Counted from the first letter of the stretch, positions 1 through 7,487 are shown. The stretch is 64,000 nucleotides of DNA from Anaeromassilibacillus senegalensis (GCF_021531715.1 NZ_JAFBIT010000001.1:372001-436000); one strand, 5' to 3'. The notes: generated by a model from the letters alone, not told the origin. Numbers and translations: made by a program.

Positions 1-344
1 TCACCGGCGACGCGCTCGGCCTGTGGATGCAGGTTCCGATGGCGCTGCCGATCAGCGAATATAAGACCTATCTGCTCCGTCTGCGGGAAAAGCTTCGGCA
101 GGAAGGATACACGGAGCTTGCGTTCCTCGGCGGACACCGCCGGCAGGAGGGCGGTCTGTTCCCGATGGAGGACGTCTATATCCCGAACAGCTACGAAAAG
201 CTCGAGGATATGATCGTGTTGTGCGATCTGGTGCTCGCGCACGAAACGGAGGAGCGCCCGTATCCGGTGAATTTCGGCGAGCCCGCGCTCGAAGCGTCCT
301 ATCGCACCGCCAATATGGTCTTTAAAGAATCGGTGCGGAAATAA
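1..344 (+). CDS. MBL-fold metallo-hydrolase, C-terminal part (5' end outside window)
   Basis: The reading frame is open from the window edge (first full codon at base 3) and 113 residues are visible. It begins TGDALGLW, resembling the metal-ligand Asp strand of metallo-beta-lactamase-fold hydrolases. FLGGHRRQEGG near residue 50 supplies a His in the position of the last metal ligand. The tail (HETEERPYPVNFGEPALE) looks like the C-terminal cap seen in small MBL hydrolases. The N-terminal HxHxDH motif would lie outside the window, so the family call rests on two motifs only and the substrate cannot be named. It ends 1 bp before the serine hydrolase gene, suggesting co-transcription. Confidence 0.55.
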   Translation, partial: TGDALGLWMQVPMALPISEYKTYLLRLREKLRQEGYTELAFLGGHRRQEGGLFPMEDVYIPNSYEKLEDMIVLCDLVLAHETEERPYPVNFGEPALEASYRTANMVFKESVRK

Positions 345-345
345 A

Positions 346-1623
346 ATGAACCTTTCACCGTTTCTCGCTGCATGCGGCGCTGCGGCGGATGTGCATTTGA
401 CCCATTTCCTTTGCGTTACGCCGGTGGGCATCGCGGCGCAGTATGCCGCGCCGCCTTACCGCATGGATACACTGCGGCTCTGCTATTCGATGACGAAATC
501 CTTCACATCGCTCGCAGTCGGCATCGCGTGGGGACAAGGGCTTCTGGCACTCGATGATTTGATCGGCGATATTCTGCCGGACTGTATGCCGGAGGATCGC
601 GGTCATCCCGCGTGGGAAATCCGCGTGCGCGATTTACTCACGATGTCGGGCGGCATCGGGGAGAATACATACAGCGCGCTGTTCGGCGAGCCGGATTGGG
701 TGAAGGCGTATCTGCATCAGGATTTCCCGCACCCGCCCGGCGGCGTTTACCTGTACAGCACGCACGGCTCGCATGTGCTTTCGGCGCTTGTCGAGCGTGT
801 TTCGGGGCAGTCGCTTGAGGATTTTCTGAACCGCTATCTGTTTCATCCGATGGGGATTTTCGAAGCCCAGTGGGAACGCGCGCCGGAGGGACGCATTGCG
901 GGCGGCATGGGGCTGAGCCTCTATCCCGCATCGCTCGCAAAGATCGCACAGATGCTTTTGAACAGCGGCGCATACGGCGGGCAGCAGCTTCTACCCGCAG
1001 CGTATCTCGATCTGGCAGCGGCTGTGCAGATCAAAAAACAGGGTCACGATCCCGAGGCGGTATACGGCGGGGACGGCTACGGCTTTCAGTTTCACATCGG
1101 CAAGCACGAACATTACCGCATGGATGGTGCGTTCGGGCAGATCTGTCTCATTTGTCCCCAAAAACGGCTCGCGTTTGTGGCGCTCTCGTCCGGCTCAAAA
1201 ACCGAGTCGCTGCTCCGGCTGATTTATACGCACTTCCTCGAGGATGCGCCGCCGTTTTCCGCCGGCATATACCGCATGGAGGAAAATCCGATGCACATCC
1301 GAACGCTGGCACTCAGCGGAGATTGGGAAGACGGTACGCTGACGCTGCAAACAGACACCGGCGTGCAGACGCTTCGGTTCCGATTGAACGGCGAAACATG
1401 CGGCCGGACAGTGTTCATCAAGGATTTGCAGACGCATGAGCAGACATATGTCTGCCGGGCGGCCTGGCGGGACGGTCTGGAGCTGACTGTGCACTATATC
1501 GAGACGCCGTATATCGCGGTGCATCGGCTGTCCTTTTTGGAAAACGCCGTGCGACTGGATTTTCAAATCAACGTCAGCTTCACGCTGAAGGATTTTGCCG
1601 CCGTGGGGATCTTATGTACATAA
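346..1623 (+). CDS. Serine hydrolase, class C beta-lactamase / DD-peptidase-like family
   Basis: A 425-residue protein of the penicillin-binding serine hydrolase fold. YSMTKSFTS near residue 48 is the SxxK motif with the acyl-enzyme Ser and its Lys. YSTHGS near residue 137 fits the YxN-type second motif, with Ser/Thr instead of Asn. FLNRYLFHPMGI and GGMGLSLYP are typical of the esterase/beta-lactamase-related branch. The last ~120 residues form a separate beta-rich C-terminal domain. There is no signal peptide, so it is probably cytoplasmic and more likely an esterase or peptidase than a resistance enzyme. The ATG follows the upstream stop by 1 bp with no clear Shine-Dalgarno, suggesting translational coupling. 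A strong terminator begins right at its stop codon. Confidence 0.8.
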   Translation: MNLSPFLAACGAAADVHLTHFLCVTPVGIAAQYAAPPYRMDTLRLCYSMTKSFTSLAVGIAWGQGLLALDDLIGDILPDCMPEDRGHPAWEIRVRDLLTMSGGIGENTYSALFGEPDWVKAYLHQDFPHPPGGVYLYSTHGSHVLSALVERVSGQSLEDFLNRYLFHPMGIFEAQWERAPEGRIAGGMGLSLYPASLAKIAQMLLNSGAYGGQQLLPAAYLDLAAAVQIKKQGHDPEAVYGGDGYGFQFHIGKHEHYRMDGAFGQICLICPQKRLAFVALSSGSKTESLLRLIYTHFLEDAPPFSAGIYRMEENPMHIRTLALSGDWEDGTLTLQTDTGVQTLRFRLNGETCGRTVFIKDLQTHEQTYVCRAAWRDGLELTVHYIETPYIAVHRLSFLENAVRLDFQINVSFTLKDFAAVGILCT

Positions 1624-1684
1624 AAAAGGAGCAGTTCATGCGGCACTTATGGGGGAAAGGCAGCCGCATGGCCTGCTCCTTTTT
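1623..1684 (+). terminator. Rho-independent terminator after serine hydrolase
   Basis: The outer arms AAAAAGGAGCAG and CTGCTCCTTTTT enclose inner arms ATGCGGC and GCCGCAT, a two-part stem ending in a T run. It starts at the stop codon of the serine hydrolase and separates that unit from the iron operon. Confidence 0.9.
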
Positions 1685-1800
1685 CTTGCGGCATAAACAG
1701 GGAGCAAACACAGCATGCACAAATGGTTTGTTGAAACTAACTGACCCGCCCGATATTTCGACGAAAATGCGGGGAGGTGCGGTTTTTCAAGAAAAAACGC

Positions 1801-1829
1801 TTGACAAATCCTTTTGTCGGTCGTATTCT
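1801..1829 (+). promoter_or_regulatory. Sigma-A promoter of the feoA-feoA-feoB operon
   Basis: TTGACA at 1801-1806, a 17-bp spacer, and TATTCT at 1824-1829. The predicted start near 1836 falls inside the first TTAG-N6-CTAA palindrome. Confidence 0.88.
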
Positions 1830-1834
1830 ATTTA

Positions 1835-1856
1835 TTGGTTAGCATAAGCTAACCAA
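1835..1856 (+). promoter_or_regulatory. Palindromic operator 1, DtxR/IdeR-like iron box
   Basis: TTGGTTAGC and GCTAACCAA are 9-bp inverted arms around ATAA, with core TTAG-N6-CTAA at 1839-1852. The site covers the expected transcription start. The half-site resembles the TTAGGTTAGNCTAACCTAA type of DtxR/IdeR/MntR sites (family knowledge). Assignment to a particular regulator is inference. Confidence 0.75.
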
Positions 1857-1870
1857 ATTTAAAGGCTATA

Positions 1871-1888
1871 AGTTAGAATTAACTAACT
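1871..1888 (+). promoter_or_regulatory. Palindromic operator 2, DtxR/IdeR-like iron box
   Basis: AGTTAG-AATTAA-CTAACT, core TTAG-N6-CTAA at 1873-1886. Its centre lies about 34 bp, near three helical turns, from that of operator 1, in the leader just before feoA. Confidence 0.7.
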
Positions 1889-1915
1889 AATGCGATGGAA
1901 AGGAAGGCGGTCGTC

Positions 1916-2125
1916 ATGCCGCTGTCATTTGCAAATGTCGGTGAGGAGAACATCGTGAAAAAGGTGGGCGGGAAAGCCGAGGTGCGTGCGCATCTGGAGA
2001 ATCTTGGCTTCGTGGCCGGCGCCGCCGTCACGGTCATCACCTCGCTCGGCGGAAACATCATCGTTCGGGTCAAAGGCTCCCGCGTTGCGATCAGCCGCGA
2101 GATGGCCGGAAAAATCATAGTTTGA
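1916..2125 (+). CDS. feoA: FeoA domain protein (first copy)
   Basis: A 69-residue SH3-like FeoA protein, a cytoplasmic accessory of the FeoB ferrous iron transporter. VRAHLENLGFVAGAAVTVI and GGNIIVRVKGSRVAISREMA match the FeoA pattern of a conserved glycine-containing turn followed by a strand ending in the R-x-A-I-S-R-x-x-A signature. I chose the ATG at 1916 because AAGGAAGG precedes it at good distance. An in-frame ATG at 1895 has no ribosome binding site and abuts operator 2. It is followed by a second feoA (15 bp) and feoB, all downstream of one iron-box-controlled promoter. Confidence 0.88.
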   Translation: MPLSFANVGEENIVKKVGGKAEVRAHLENLGFVAGAAVTVITSLGGNIIVRVKGSRVAISREMAGKIIV

Positions 2126-2140
2126 AAGGAAGGCAGCACA

Positions 2141-2362
2141 ATGAAAACATTGAAGGAAGCACGCGTGGGCGAAACCTGCAGGGTCGTCCGCCTGCACGGG
2201 GAGGGCGCGGTCAAGCGCCGCATCATGGATATGGGCATCACAAAAGGTGTCAGTGTGTTCATCCGCAAGGTTGCACCGCTGGGCGATCCGGTGGAGATCA
2301 ATGTCCGCGGCTATGAGCTTTCCCTTCGGAAGGCCGATGCGGAAATGATCGAGGTCGAGTGA
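2141..2362 (+). CDS. feoA: FeoA domain protein (second copy)
   Basis: A 73-residue FeoA protein distinct from its neighbour. RLHGEGAVKRRIMDMGITKG, IRKVAPLGDPVEINVRGYEL and LRKADAEMIEVE are closer to the classical FeoA consensus (DMG-x-x-x-G and APLGDP). This copy resembles the FeoA domain fused to FeoB in the second locus (DMGLIPKADV, APMGDPLEV). GAAAGGAAGG precedes the ATG. Tandem feoA genes before feoB are common in Clostridia. Presumably one or both bind the FeoB G domain, but the sequence does not say which. Confidence 0.92.
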   Translation: MKTLKEARVGETCRVVRLHGEGAVKRRIMDMGITKGVSVFIRKVAPLGDPVEINVRGYELSLRKADAEMIEVE

Positions 2363-2374
2363 TTTTTACCTGTA

Positions 2375-2392
2375 GGTTAGAATAAACTAACC
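2375..2392 (+). promoter_or_regulatory. Palindromic operator 3 between feoA and feoB
   Basis: GGTTAG-AATAAA-CTAACC, core TTAG-N6-CTAA at 2377-2390, in the 61-bp gap before feoB. TAGAAT inside it could be a -10, but no good -35 lies 17 bp upstream, so an internal promoter is uncertain. Confidence 0.68.
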
Positions 2393-2423
2393 AACGAAGA
2401 TTGCGTAAGGAAGGAAATAAACT

Positions 2424-4823
2424 ATGAAGATCAAAATTGCACTTGCCGGCAACCCGAACAGCGGCAAAACCACGCTGTTCAACGCCCTTACCGGTTCCAA
2501 CCAGTTCGTCGGCAACTGGCCGGGCGTCACCGTGGAGAAGAAGGAAGGGCGGCTCAAAAAGCACGACAACGTCGTGATCGTCGATCTGCCGGGTATCTAC
2601 TCGCTGTCGCCCTATACGCTTGAGGAAGTTGTCGCGCGCAGCTTCCTGATTCAGGAGCGCCCGGATGCCATTCTCAACATCGTGGACGGTACGAACCTTG
2701 AGCGCAACCTGTATCTGACGACACAGCTCACCGAGCTCGGCATTCCGGTAGTCGTCGCGATCAACATGATGGACGTTGTCGAGAAGAACGGCGATAAAAT
2801 CCGGATTGAGGCCTTGTCGGAAGCACTCGGCTGTAAGGTCGTCGAGATTTCCGCGCTGCGCGGAAAGGGTGTCATGGAAGCAGCGGAAGCTGCGGTGCAG
2901 GCAGCCAGTGCAGAGAGAACCGTCCCGATGCATCGGTTCAGCGGCGCAGTAGAGCATGCAATCGCCCATATCGAGGAGGTCGCCGTGCATGGGCTGCCCG
3001 AGGAGCAGCAGCGCTGGTATGCCATCAAGATTTTTGAGCGCGATGACAAGGTGCTCGGGCAGCTCGGACTCAGCGAAACGGATCGCGCGCACATTGCAAA
3101 AGACATCGAGGCGGCGGAAAAAGAGCTGGATGACGACGCGGAAAGCATCATCACAAACGAGCGCTATGTGTATATCGGCTCCATCATCCATCAGTGCTAC
3201 AAGAAAAAGAGCAGCGGCAGCCTTACCGTTTCGGATAAGATCGATAAGGTTGTCACAAACCGTTTCCTTGCGCTCCCGATTTTCGCGGTCATTATGGTGA
3301 TTGTCTACTACATATCGGTCACGACGGTCGGTACGATTGCGACAGATTGGGCAAACGACGGCGTATTCGGCGATGGCTGGCATCTGTTCGGCATCGGCAG
3401 TGGAGAATATGACGACGCGATGACCGAATATGCGAAGGAAACGATCTGGACGGATGAGGTCGTATCCACCGTACAGACGGCAAAGGATGCCGGTGTCGTC
3501 GGTGCGGACGAGGTACTCGGCAGCATCGAGGATGAGGATTTCGGCGCGTTTGACGAAGCGTACGGCTCTTATGCGGACGCGCTCGCGGAGGATGGCTTCG
3601 ATATTTCCGAAACGGTTGACGCGGCCATGGAGGAAGCGCCCGACCCGGCAGCGTACGGCGTTTGGATCCCGGGCATTCCGGTGCTTGTGGAAAACGGTCT
3701 CGATGTGATCGGATGCGCGGATTGGCTCAAAGGACTGATTCTGGACGGCATTGTCGGGGGCGTCGGCGCAGTGCTTGGCTTTGTCCCGCAGATGCTCATC
3801 CTGTTCATTTTCCTCGCGTTCCTGGAAAGCTGCGGCTATATGGCCCGCATTGCGTTTGTGATGGATCGCATTTTCCGCAAGTTCGGCCTTTCCGGCAAGT
3901 CCTTCATTCCGATGCTCATCGGCTCGGGCTGCGGCGTTCCGGGCATCATGGCCTCGCGCACGATTGAAAACGAGCGCGACCGTCGCATGACAATCATGAC
4001 GACGACGTTTATCCCCTGCGGCGCAAAACTGCCGATCATCGCGCTGATCGCAACGGCACTCTTCGGCGGCGCATGGTGGGTCGCACCGAGCGCCTATTTC
4101 CTCGGCGTGGCGGCGATCGTGATTTCCGGCATTATGCTGAAAAAGACGAAGATGTTCGCGGGCGATCCGGCTCCGTTCGTCATGGAGCTTCCGGCGTACC
4201 ATTGGCCGACCGTCGGCAATATCCTCCGCTCCATGTGGGAGCGCGGCTGGTCCTTCATCAAGAAGGCGGGTACCATCATTCTGCTGTCCTCCATCGTCAT
4301 TTGGGCGGGTTCCTGCTTTGGCATGGTCGATGGACAGTTTGTGTTTGACGCGGAGATGGAGCTGGAAGCCAGCCTGCTCGGTATGCTCGGCAATGCGATT
4401 TGCTGGATCTTCGCGCCGCTCGGCTTTGGCAATATCAAGGCAGCCATTGCGACGATCATGGGCCTTGTTGCAAAGGAAGAGGTTGTCGGCGTATTCGGTG
4501 TGCTCGATTTCGAGGGCATGACGCAGCTTGCGGCTTATGCGTTCCTCGTGTTCAACCTGCTCTGCGCGCCGTGCTTTGCGGCGATCGGCGCGATCCGCCG
4601 CGAGATGAACAGCGCGAAGTGGACGTGGTTTGCGATTGGCTACCAGTGTGTATTTGCCTACGGAGCAGCTTTGGTCGTCTATCAGCTCGGAATGCTCTTC
4701 ACAGGCAGCGGCAATGTAATCGGCTCGATCGCCGCGTTTATAGTCCTCGCCTTCGTGGTTTATATGCTTGTCCGCCCGTATAAGGAGAGCCAGACGCTCC
4801 GCGAAAAGGTTCGCGTGCAGTAA
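2424..4823 (+). CDS. feoB: Ferrous iron transport protein B
   Basis: A 799-residue Fe(II) transporter. The cytoplasmic G domain has G1 GNPNSGKTT (9-17), G2 in NWPGVTV, G3 DLPG (54-57) and G4 NMMD (114-117), followed by the helical GDI-like region to about 275. The membrane core starts near residue 281 and carries the two gate repeats with the conserved cysteines, GSGCGVPGIMASRT and FIPCGAKLPI. Unlike the FeoB domain of the second locus, it has an acidic insert of roughly 85-90 residues (about 325-410, rich in D, E, A and S) after the first membrane helix, which should face outside. AAGGAAGGAAA precedes the ATG. It lies in an operon with feoA, feoA and a small Cys-rich protein, under a TTAG-N6-CTAA iron box. 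Confidence 0.97.
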   Translation: MKIKIALAGNPNSGKTTLFNALTGSNQFVGNWPGVTVEKKEGRLKKHDNVVIVDLPGIYSLSPYTLEEVVARSFLIQERPDAILNIVDGTNLERNLYLTTQLTELGIPVVVAINMMDVVEKNGDKIRIEALSEALGCKVVEISALRGKGVMEAAEAAVQAASAERTVPMHRFSGAVEHAIAHIEEVAVHGLPEEQQRWYAIKIFERDDKVLGQLGLSETDRAHIAKDIEAAEKELDDDAESIITNERYVYIGSIIHQCYKKKSSGSLTVSDKIDKVVTNRFLALPIFAVIMVIVYYISVTTVGTIATDWANDGVFGDGWHLFGIGSGEYDDAMTEYAKETIWTDEVVSTVQTAKDAGVVGADEVLGSIEDEDFGAFDEAYGSYADALAEDGFDISETVDAAMEEAPDPAAYGVWIPGIPVLVENGLDVIGCADWLKGLILDGIVGGVGAVLGFVPQMLILFIFLAFLESCGYMARIAFVMDRIFRKFGLSGKSFIPMLIGSGCGVPGIMASRTIENERDRRMTIMTTTFIPCGAKLPIIALIATALFGGAWWVAPSAYFLGVAAIVISGIMLKKTKMFAGDPAPFVMELPAYHWPTVGNILRSMWERGWSFIKKAGTIILLSSIVIWAGSCFGMVDGQFVFDAEMELEASLLGMLGNAICWIFAPLGFGNIKAAIATIMGLVAKEEVVGVFGVLDFEGMTQLAAYAFLVFNLLCAPCFAAIGAIRREMNSAKWTWFAIGYQCVFAYGAALVVYQLGMLFTGSGNVIGSIAAFIVLAFVVYMLVRPYKESQTLREKVRVQ

Positions 4824-4842
4824 CAGAAGGAAGGTGCGCATC

Positions 4843-5010
4843 ATGACAGCATGGTTCATGGAAAATCTGGCGACGATCCTTGTTGGGCTCGTTTTGCTGG
4901 TGGTTGTTGCGGCGATTGTTCTGTGCATGTACCGAGGACGGAAAAAGGGTAAAGCCGGCTGTGGCTGCGGGTGCGCAAACTGCCCGATGCATGGAAGCTG
5001 TCACAAGTGA
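4843..5010 (+). CDS. FeoB-associated Cys-rich membrane protein
   Basis: A 55-residue protein: one N-terminal hydrophobic helix (about residues 9-28), a basic stop-transfer patch (RGRKKGK), then a short cytoplasmic tail CGCGCANCPMHGSCHK with five cysteines and two histidines. This architecture and its place directly after feoB match the FeoB-associated Cys-rich small proteins of Firmicutes. The tail could bind iron or form an Fe-S site, but its role is not settled in the family. I chose the ATG at 4843 because GAAGGAAGG lies just upstream. Upstream in-frame codons run back into feoB. Confidence 0.88.
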   Translation: MTAWFMENLATILVGLVLLVVVAAIVLCMYRGRKKGKAGCGCGCANCPMHGSCHK

Positions 5011-5045
5011 ATTCCGGGATCCCGCAGACTTTATTGCCCGGGGAA

Positions 5046-5074
5046 TTGCAAAACCGGCAGCGGCGTGTTAAAAT
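5046..5074 (+). promoter_or_regulatory. Probable sigma-A promoter of the glutaredoxin-like/Nudix pair
   Basis: TTGCAA at 5046-5051, a 17-bp spacer and TAAAAT at 5069-5074, 32 bp before the start codon. No TTAG-N6-CTAA box is present, so this pair need not share the iron regulation of feo. Confidence 0.65.
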
Positions 5075-5106
5075 AAACGCGAATACTGCTGAAGGAAGCG
5101 ATTTTG

Positions 5107-5367
5107 ATGAAAATTTACGGCTCTATGCTCTGCAAGGACTGCGTCGCGTGCTGTGAAGCGCTCGACCGCGCCGGAATTCCCTATACCTTTCTGAACATCA
5201 CGGAGGATTTGGCGGTGCTGAAGGAATTTCTGCGCCTGCGCGATGAAAATCCACTGTTTCAGGATATCAAGGAGAACGGCGGTATCGGCATCCCGTGCAT
5301 CGTCCGGGAGGACGGCACGCTGACGCTTGACTGGGAGACGCTGCTGCCCGGGGAGATGACGCGATGA
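5107..5367 (+). CDS. Glutaredoxin-like small thiol protein
   Basis: An 86-residue thioredoxin-fold protein. MKIYGSMLCKDCVACCEAL puts a CxxC motif at the start of helix 1, and two further cysteines make CKDCVACC. GIGIPCIVREDG carries the cis-Pro segment (IP) expected before strand 3 of glutaredoxins. It lacks a recognisable glutathione-binding set, so it may act as a disulfide or metal-handling thioredoxin-like protein rather than a true glutaredoxin. I chose ATG 5107 over the adjacent TTG at 5104; GAAGGAAGC is upstream. Its stop overlaps the Nudix start by 4 bp, so the two are translationally coupled. Confidence 0.72.
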   Translation: MKIYGSMLCKDCVACCEALDRAGIPYTFLNITEDLAVLKEFLRLRDENPLFQDIKENGGIGIPCIVREDGTLTLDWETLLPGEMTR

Positions 5368-5759
5368 AAAAGCAGACGGAGGTTGTCGCCGCCCTGATCT
5401 GGAACGGCGATCGGTTTATGATTTGTCAGCGCCCGGCGCATAAGGCGCGCGGCCTTTTGTGGGAGTTTGTCGGCGGCAAGGTGGAGCCGGGAGAGACAAA
5501 GCAGGCGGCGCTCGTGCGCGAATGCCGCGAGGAACTCGGCGTGACCGTCTCGGTGGGCGAACCGTATATGGATGTCGTGTACGACTATCCCGATCTGCTT
5601 GTGCACCTCACGCTGTTCTCTGCGCGGATCGCCGAGGGCACGCCGCGCTTACTCGAGCACAACGACCTGCGCTGGATCACCCCTGCCGAGATTCCGGAAT
5701 ATGATTTCTGCCCTGCGGATGTGGAGATTCTCGACAAAATTCGGGCGAATTTTATCTGA
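5364..5759 (+). CDS. Nudix hydrolase, MutT-like (probable 8-oxo-dGTP diphosphatase)
   Basis: A 131-residue Nudix protein. The full Nudix box Gx5Ex7REUxEExGU lies near residues 33-56: it begins GGKVEPGETK and ends RECREELGV, supplying the Mg-binding glutamates. The start (VAALIWNGDRFMICQRPAHK) and WEFVGGKVEPGE are typical of the MutT/CTP-diphosphatase group that cleans the nucleotide pool. Family context suggests oxidised nucleotide hydrolysis, but Nudix substrates cannot be read from sequence alone. The start ATGA overlaps the stop of the glutaredoxin-like gene. Confidence 0.85.
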   Translation: MKKQTEVVAALIWNGDRFMICQRPAHKARGLLWEFVGGKVEPGETKQAALVRECREELGVTVSVGEPYMDVVYDYPDLLVHLTLFSARIAEGTPRLLEHNDLRWITPAEIPEYDFCPADVEILDKIRANFI

Positions 5760-5771
5760 TGTCATCATCAC

Positions 5772-5810
5772 AAAAAAACGCCAGCCGAAACAGCTGTTGT
5801 CTCGGCTGGC
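5772..5810 (-). terminator. Terminator of metG (bidirectional)
   Basis: GCCAGCCGA and TCGGCTGGC form a 9-bp stem. On the minus strand it runs straight into a run of seven T, ideal for metG termination. On the plus strand ATTATTTTAT follows, so it may also stop the Nudix transcript. Confidence 0.9.
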
Positions 5811-5827
5811 ATTATTTTATATATCGC

Positions 5828-7444
5828 TTATAGTTTTGCACGCTCTTGTTCTATGGCTTTCAGATCGATCCGTTCGAACAAGATGGAGATTTCAGGCAGA
5901 ACCAGCCCAGCCGGGACGGTCTGCGGAGACCAACAGGCTTTAAGCTGCAACCAGCCGTGCAATTTTTCCGAGGAAAAGGGCAGAAACGGCGCGAGCAGAG
6001 CAGCGAGGTTCGCGATGAGCTGCACACAATTGAAGAGCGTGTCGGCACAGGCGGCAGGGTCTGCCGTGCGTGTTTTCCACGGTTCGCCGGAATCATAGTA
6101 TTTGTTCCCGAAGCGGATGAGCCCGAAAACCTCTTCCAGCGCACTCTTGAAATTTCCCGCTTCGATTTTGCGTCCGACAGCCGGGAAAGCCGCCTGAAGC
6201 TGTGCTTGAATCGCCGGGTCTGGGCTGCCCTGCGGAATACGTCCGTCGAGATACTTGGTGATGAAAGCGAGCGTCCGGTTCACGAAGTTCCCCCATGCGC
6301 CGACAAGTTCACTGTTGTTGCGTTCCGCAAATTCGCGCCATGAAAAATCGGTGTCGCGCTTTTCGGGGCCGTTGATGAGGAAGAAATACCGAACGGCGTC
6401 GGGATTGTATCGGTCGGCAAGCTCCCGGGCCCACACAGCGTAATTCTGGCTTGTCGAGATCTTGCGGCCCTCGAGTGTCACGTATTCGCTTGAGAGTATA
6501 TCGTCGGGCAGGCGAAGCCCTTCGCCATGCGCGAGAAGCAGAGCGGGGAGGATGATCGTGTGGAATGGGATGTTATCCTTGCCGTGCACGTAATAGTGGC
6601 GTGCGTTTTTGCCGAACAGCTCATGAAACGGTACGCCGCGTGCTGCGCAAAGCCGGGCGGAGGCGGAAAGATAACCGAGCACATTCTCCGCCCAGATATA
6701 AATTCTTTTGTTCTCGTATCCGGGCTTCGGTACGTCGATACCCCAGTCGAGGTCACGGGTGATGGCGCGGTCACGCAGACCTTCGTCGAGATAGCGCGCC
6801 GTAAAGGCGACGGCGTTTTTCCGCCAATTCGGGTGCGCGTCGAGCTGTGCGCGCAGCTCGGACTCGAGCCTCGAAAGCAGGAGGTAGAGCTGCGTCGTGT
6901 TCCCAAATGTGACGGCGCTGCCGCATTCGGCGCATCGGGCCTCGAGCACCGTATCCGCCTCAAGCAGCGCGCCGCACGCATCGCACTGGTCGCCGCGTGT
7001 CTCGGAGCCACAGGACGGGCACTTGCCGACGATCAGCCGATCTGCGAGCGCCTTTCTGCAGCGGGGACAGTATACCTGTTGGACGCTTCTTTCTTCGATA
7101 TACGGACTTTCATACATTTTGCGGTGAAAACTCTGTACGAACGCAATGTGATGCGGATCGGAGGTCTTGGTATACAGGTCATAAGAAAAGCCGAGCTTTT
7201 CAAAAGCAGCGCAGAACTCCGCATGATAGCGCTCGCTGATCTCGGCGGGCGATTTTCCTTCCTGCTGGGCACGGATGGTAATCGGCGTTCCGTGACAATC
7301 ACTGCCCGAAACGTAAAAGACGCGGTCGCCCCGGAGGCGGTAATACCGCGCGAGGACATCGCCGGGAAGCAGTGCGGCAATGTGGCCGATGTGCAGTGAG
7401 CCGTTGGCATACGGCCATGCGCCGCCGATCAAAATATTTTGCAT
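5828..7444 (-). CDS. metG: Methionyl-tRNA synthetase
   Basis: A 538-residue class I synthetase charging tRNA-Met. PYANGSLHIGH holds the HIGH signature (18-21). A zinc insert at about 125-175 has four CxxC pairs (CPRC, CPSC, CDAC, CAEC), the two-knuckle type. The KMSKS loop reads KISTS (328-332), a recognisable variant. The anticodon-binding helical domain follows. It stops after that domain and lacks the C-terminal EMAP/Trbp111-type tRNA-binding domain found in the roughly 650-residue enzymes of many Firmicutes. GAAAGGAC precedes the ATG. Expression should be controlled by the methionine T-box in the 350-bp leader, driven from a near-consensus promoter. Confidence 0.96.
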   Translation of the reverse strand: MQNILIGGAWPYANGSLHIGHIAALLPGDVLARYYRLRGDRVFYVSGSDCHGTPITIRAQQEGKSPAEISERYHAEFCAAFEKLGFSYDLYTKTSDPHHIAFVQSFHRKMYESPYIEERSVQQVYCPRCRKALADRLIVGKCPSCGSETRGDQCDACGALLEADTVLEARCAECGSAVTFGNTTQLYLLLSRLESELRAQLDAHPNWRKNAVAFTARYLDEGLRDRAITRDLDWGIDVPKPGYENKRIYIWAENVLGYLSASARLCAARGVPFHELFGKNARHYYVHGKDNIPFHTIILPALLLAHGEGLRLPDDILSSEYVTLEGRKISTSQNYAVWARELADRYNPDAVRYFFLINGPEKRDTDFSWREFAERNNSELVGAWGNFVNRTLAFITKYLDGRIPQGSPDPAIQAQLQAAFPAVGRKIEAGNFKSALEEVFGLIRFGNKYYDSGEPWKTRTADPAACADTLFNCVQLIANLAALLAPFLPFSSEKLHGWLQLKACWSPQTVPAGLVLPEISILFERIDLKAIEQERAKL

Positions 7445-7487
7445 GTCCTTTCATTTCCTTTCTGAATCAGATGGATAACCGTGCGGA

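Noticed and set aside
1614-1847. Short plus-strand frame between the serine hydrolase and feoA
   Set aside because: It runs through a terminator and the feo promoter, so it cannot be a normal gene.
2298-4928. Long minus-strand open frame (876 codons) opposite feoB
   Set aside because: The opposite frame is an unmistakable FeoB. The antisense product is Arg/His/Asp-rich nonsense caused by GC-rich codon usage.
5009-5048. ATTCCGGG/CCCGGGGAAT inverted repeat after the first feo operon, as a terminator
   Set aside because: Arms are imperfect and no T tract follows. I left the operon end open.
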